IMG/VR virus record: IMGVR_UViG_3300032249_000988
Span: 1-41,222 of that record
Source: a virus
Length of the DNA: 41,222 bases
Direction: 5' to 3' (one strand)
The notes beneath the pieces were generated by a model that had not been told where the DNA came from, made no database searches, and saw only the letters and a list, made by a program, of their open reading frames with translations. Of this stretch, positions 38,170 through 41,222 are shown piece by piece (the stretch's first letter is position 1; each line of letters starts with the position of its first letter). A program made the translations under genes and the position numbers.

Positions 38170-39455
38170 TAGCACACCTCCACAACGCACCAACGGTCAT
38201 CCATGGGAAATAGTATCACCCGCTTGTCCGTTGCGATCGCAGGCCCACGGTTGTAGACAAACTGCACCTTGCTCGATGTCGTCCACATACCGCCCGATAC
38301 CGGATCGTCAACAAATACTTCGCCGGTGGAATCCGCCGCGATAGTGTTGAATGTCTTGCCCCACAATGGCGTTGGAGCTGGCGGTTCGGTGCGGTCTGGC
38401 CAAGGCATAGGCGGCGAATACTGCTTTACCCGCGTGCAATGCCCTTGTGCGTTGTCGCCAACGTACCAAGTGACTCGTGTTATCCCTGGACCTGGCACTA
38501 CGTCCAATAGACCGTAGAAGGTGTCGTCGTAATCGTTCCGTTCGGCCTGGTGCCATGCGTTCGCAACGGTTTGAATGGCGGTCAGTCGGGCAGAGAGAAC
38601 ACCCGCGTTTTTGTCTGATAGTTCGTGATCGAGAAGGATGATTTCTTTTGCGTCGCCTCCACTTCCGATCGCGGTCGAACTGGATTTTGGGTGATAGGGA
38701 TAATACTTCGTTGGCCATACCGTAACCTTGCCGTGAAGCACTGGGTTTCCTTCTATCGTCCCGATAAGCTTTTCAGTTCGCGCTGCTGTGATCTTAGGTG
38801 GGACCGTCACGTTGCTGACGTCTACATAGGACGCTGTACCGTCCCGGCTAATCGTTAGGGCGTAGCCAAGCGATGCAAGGATTCCATCGAGAGCCGCAGC
38901 GGTCGATCCTGTGCTTTTCAGGTTTCTTGGAATGCCGGATCCACCCGCTGGAAGTGATGGCGCTGTAATTGGTCCGAGCAGCTCCGTCACGATGTGCTGA
39001 TACGTGTACGGAACGCCGCTATTCAAATGCAGGGGCTCGTAGGTGATTGTTTCGGCAAGGGATGCCGTAAATGTCACGTATCGTACTTCGTTCCAGATCT
39101 TCGCCGTTTCCGCTCTGTCGAGTTTGTGACGCACGTCTCGCAGAATGACGAGCGAATAGCCTCGTTGATTTTCTTCCGCAATTTCAACCGGAATGTACTT
39201 TTTCCAGCTCATCGAATCGGCTTGTTGCCATATCGTTAAACCGTCATTTTCTCGGGTAAAGATGTTGGCAACGATGTCAACAGAAGACTGCTGCAATACC
39301 TTTTCTGCGTCATCCGTTCGTAGGTAGAATTGAGCAAATCCAGAGACGGCCCCTCGCGGCATATCAAGAAACTGCTTTTGGGGGTTGGTCGATGGTTCAG
39401 GGCACTCTACATCAAAGCCTCCAACCTTCCATTTGTAAGCATAAACCTTCGTCAT
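38169..39455 (-). CDS. Tail hub / baseplate protein candidate
   Basis: A 428-residue protein starting at the ATGA overlap with the MuF stop; an earlier in-frame start inside MuF is rejected. The sequence has a beta-rich N-terminus (YAYKWKVGGFDVECPEPS), a middle region with YTYQHIVTELLGPITAPSLPAGG and LDGILASLGYALTISRDGTASYVDV that resembles hub proteins, and a beta-rich C-terminus. No enzymatic motif is present. Placement after portal/MuF is unusual for a hub, and a minor head protein is an alternative. Confidence 0.5.
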   Translation of the reverse strand: MTKVYAYKWKVGGFDVECPEPSTNPQKQFLDMPRGAVSGFAQFYLRTDDAEKVLQQSSVDIVANIFTRENDGLTIWQQADSMSWKKYIPVEIAEENQRGYSLVILRDVRHKLDRAETAKIWNEVRYVTFTASLAETITYEPLHLNSGVPYTYQHIVTELLGPITAPSLPAGGSGIPRNLKSTGSTAAALDGILASLGYALTISRDGTASYVDVSNVTVPPKITAARTEKLIGTIEGNPVLHGKVTVWPTKYYPYHPKSSSTAIGSGGDAKEIILLDHELSDKNAGVLSARLTAIQTVANAWHQAERNDYDDTFYGLLDVVPGPGITRVTWYVGDNAQGHCTRVKQYSPPMPWPDRTEPPAPTPLWGKTFNTIAADSTGEVFVDDPVSGGMWTTSSKVQFVYNRGPAIATDKRVILFPMDDRWCVVEVC

Positions 39456-40468
39456 GCTGCCACCCTTCCACGGCTTCCAAATCCTGGCTTCGCAGCAAAT
39501 GGGATGTCTTGATACCGCCATTCCGGTCGCATCGGCGCGACGCCGGTATCGAGCCACTCGATTGCTTCCTTGACGCCCAACTTAGCCGCCTGGGAGATGG
39601 TCAGCATGCGTACGCCGCAACGGCACTGGTAATCCCAAGGGGGCGTGAACATATCCCAGAACGGATCGTCTCGGCGATAGACCGCCGTCTCGTTGAGACC
39701 CAGCTTCTCGAGTTCCTTGTGCTGGTGCCTGGTTCTCGCATCATGCTGGGCGAGGTACTGCTGATAGGGGAAGATCCCAGCGACAACCGGATGGCTGGCC
39801 AACGTCTCACGTCCATCGCGGAATGCGGCTTGGACGTTGGTGCGATAAATATTCTCCACTCTGGCCGGGCCGATGGCAGAACGGTTCAGAACGTCGCTGA
39901 CTCGGTCCCGAAACGTGAGAAGCGACGTGCCGTCGGATAAATCGTTGACAAGCTCATCCCGGACCTTTGCGATTGTGTCCCGAGTGATGTCGCCGGTGAT
40001 GAAGAACGCTCGCTCCTGCGCGGACCGCGTTGCCGCATCCCAGTCGCTGCGGGTCATGATGTTGCGATCGGCGAGTTTCTCTGCTGCCTTCTCGATCAAT
40101 GGGAATCGCAGTTTAGGCTCGTCGCCAAACATGTCAAAGAGAGAAAATCGAGGACGGTCCGGGGGAAAATGGCCAAAACGTCCATCAATAAAGTCGCCGA
40201 GTAGCCACTTTGGGAGCTGCTTGGCCAACGTATCCATACCACCCGTCCAGCTAGCCATCTCGGTATCCGTCAGATGGTCGACAATGACAGGAACTGAATC
40301 GTTCATCACTTTCCAGATTGCCGAAAGCAAGTTCGATTGCGGTGCGTAGATTGGTCCGGTAGCAGCATCGCCAATCCGTCCGCGAATTTCTGCAAACAAA
40401 GCCTCAGCCCCGATGAGGGCCATGCCTGCTATGCGATCAAGCGGTTCTATGGGGGTTAGGCTAGCCAT
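39452..40468 (-). CDS. MuF-like minor head protein
   Basis: A 338-residue protein matching the Mu gpF family. It has a helical N-terminus, then ARVENIYRTNVQAAFRDGRE, FPYQQYLAQHDARTRHQHKELEKLGLN, YRRDDPFWDMFTPPWDYQCRCGVRMLTISQA and GVKEAIEWLDTG. The Cys-Arg-Cys segment is characteristic. gpF-type proteins sit in the head near the portal and are often fused to toxin or polyvalent domains; here the polyvalent domains are on the portal instead. It starts four bases after the preceding stop. Confidence 0.9.
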   Translation of the reverse strand: MASLTPIEPLDRIAGMALIGAEALFAEIRGRIGDAATGPIYAPQSNLLSAIWKVMNDSVPVIVDHLTDTEMASWTGGMDTLAKQLPKWLLGDFIDGRFGHFPPDRPRFSLFDMFGDEPKLRFPLIEKAAEKLADRNIMTRSDWDAATRSAQERAFFITGDITRDTIAKVRDELVNDLSDGTSLLTFRDRVSDVLNRSAIGPARVENIYRTNVQAAFRDGRETLASHPVVAGIFPYQQYLAQHDARTRHQHKELEKLGLNETAVYRRDDPFWDMFTPPWDYQCRCGVRMLTISQAAKLGVKEAIEWLDTGVAPMRPEWRYQDIPFAAKPGFGSRGRVAA

Positions 40469-40471
40469 TTG

Positions 40472-41222
40472 TTACTTGAGGTTAGCGTCCATCTCCTCGA
40501 CTGCCCGGATTGCATCATCCTCCAGTGAGGTGTTCACTTGCTGACCATCGGTCGCCCATGAAAATCCACCCTCGTTGGAGGCGTGCTTGCGCTCAGCAGT
40601 CTCTGGTACATCGTGGTCCGAGATGCGCAGGCGATTACCGTTTTTAGTGTAGTACAGACTTCCGGATGTCGTCATCGATTCGGGTTTCCAACCAAGCTCA
40701 ACGGCGCGAGTGTGAGCTTCAGCCATGCGCAGCTTCGCTTCCTGTCGACCGACAAACCTTACGTCAACCAAATCGCGTCCAAAATCAGTTTTAGCGATCG
40801 CAATTGCCTTTTCTGCGGAAGTTCTCATTTTGTCGACAGCAGTGTTTATCTCCTCTGGCTCTTTGATGGTCGTTGGCGTTGATTCGGACTGCTGCGAATC
40901 TTGTTCCGTAAAATCGCTGTCATCGCTGGATTCTGTTTCGAAAAGCTCCTCGTGATCTACATACTGTTTTGGAAGCATATTCCGACGTTCGATTTCCTTT
41001 TTCACTGCCCAGTAGGTGTCTTCGCCGTGCTGCTTTCGAACTTGCCCGCGCGACATTTTTCCGGTTTGGACAGCGTCCGCTAATTCGGAGTGCTTCGAAG
41101 CGAACTGCCCTGGATTGTCTGGTTGCCCTCTAGGATGGTCGGATTCAACGAATGAAGCCATCTTCGTGACTTCGGTATCGTCCTTTTGTTCAGGTGCAAT
41201 CGGTTTTGTCTCTGGGAGTTCA
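40472..41222 (-). CDS. Polyvalent-type head protein, C-terminal part (starts at 215 across the junction)
   Basis: This is the larger part of the 280-residue protein that begins at the ATG at 215 of the circular genome. It contains MASFVESDHPRGQPDNPGQF, like the DHPRGPNGRF modules of the portal fusion, and a helical segment with RGQVRKQHGEDTYWAVKKEIERR. An acidic Ser/Thr-rich linker follows (about 105-155). The C-terminal domain has DVRFVGRQEAKLRMAEAHTRAVELGW and SLYYTKNGNRLRISDHDVPETAERK. This LRISDHDVP-type motif occurs in polyvalent and mobile-element proteins. Its stop lies four bases before MuF. A virion or injected-effector role is likely but not demonstrated. Confidence 0.85.
   Translation of the reverse strand, partial: ELPETKPIAPEQKDDTEVTKMASFVESDHPRGQPDNPGQFASKHSELADAVQTGKMSRGQVRKQHGEDTYWAVKKEIERRNMLPKQYVDHEELFETESSDDSDFTEQDSQQSESTPTTIKEPEEINTAVDKMRTSAEKAIAIAKTDFGRDLVDVRFVGRQEAKLRMAEAHTRAVELGWKPESMTTSGSLYYTKNGNRLRISDHDVPETAERKHASNEGGFSWATDGQQVNTSLEDDAIRAVEEMDANLK
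41100..41222. repeat. Terminal direct repeat, right copy (circular-genome overlap)
   Basis: The last 123 bases equal bases 1..123. See the left copy: the overlap shows the genome is circular or circularly permuted, and the gene running through it should be read once. Confidence 0.95.

Noticed and set aside
1-41222. CRISPR array, Mu-type transposase, rRNA or canonical endolysin
   Set aside because: No regular direct-repeat/spacer pattern, no DDE transposase motifs, no rRNA-like sequence and no amidase or lysozyme motifs were found on reading either strand.

Overview
The window is a complete circular phage genome that was linearised inside a gene. Bases 1..123 are repeated exactly at 41100..41222, so the unique length is about 41,099 bp, and one minus-strand gene reads across the junction. 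The content is that of a temperate, tailed, probably long-tailed (siphovirus-like) phage. Its head module resembles Mu: portal, MuF-like minor head protein, gpI-like protease/scaffold, gp36-like and gpG-like connectors. There is no Mu transposase; instead it carries a tyrosine integrase beside the 3' part of a tRNA-Ser(GCU) gene, a classical attP. The host is most likely a planctomycete (Pirellulales-like). This is inferred from the style of several structural proteins (for example the MAIRRWLG family and Cys-rich LamG-like proteins) and from the phage-borne CsrA. It is not proven by anything in the window.

Layout. About 19.3 kb down to position 1, continuing across the junction from 41.2 to 35.8 kb, is one long leftward late block. 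In transcription order it holds small and large terminase, a helix-turn-helix protein, a beta-rich structural protein, protease/scaffold, decoration protein, major capsid protein, head-tail connectors, tail tube, tail chaperone, tape measure, distal tail protein and a second chaperone-like protein. It ends with a 1758-residue portal/polyvalent fusion, a second polyvalent-type protein (split by the window ends), MuF, a tail hub candidate, a LamG-like Cys-rich protein and a glycosyltransferase. At 19.3-24.4 kb lie an SGNH-hydrolase tail protein, a small baseplate-type protein and a large beta-repeat structural protein. At 24.5-28.1 kb is an accessory/lysis-type cassette (CarF/TMEM189-like lipid desaturase, membrane-anchored thioredoxin-like proteins, papain-like protease, small membrane proteins, holin-like protein), bounded by an imperfect 36-bp direct repeat. 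At 28.2-32.0 kb is the leftward early block: excisionase-type HTH, replisome-organiser-like protein, winged helix, two cloverleaf-like RNA elements, a conserved recombination-associated protein, a RecE/Cas4-type nuclease and CsrA. At 32.1-32.9 kb is the switch region: two paralogous HTH proteins, terminators, attP and int. At 33.7-35.8 kb is a rightward operon of small unknown proteins.

How it works together. Two promoters, one leftward in front of csrA and one rightward in front of the small-protein operon, carry the same operator-like 20-mer overlapping the spacer and the -10 box. This points to one repressor controlling both early operons. A third promoter would give a leaderless transcript for one HTH protein, a candidate repressor. 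The last protein of the rightward operon ends in a near-perfect copy of the SSB C-terminal tail, which suggests capture or inhibition of host SSB-binding proteins. The portal protein carries about 1250 extra residues, including an LPD1 metallopeptidase-like domain and a ParB-like domain. That architecture suggests effector cargo held in the capsid and delivered with the DNA.
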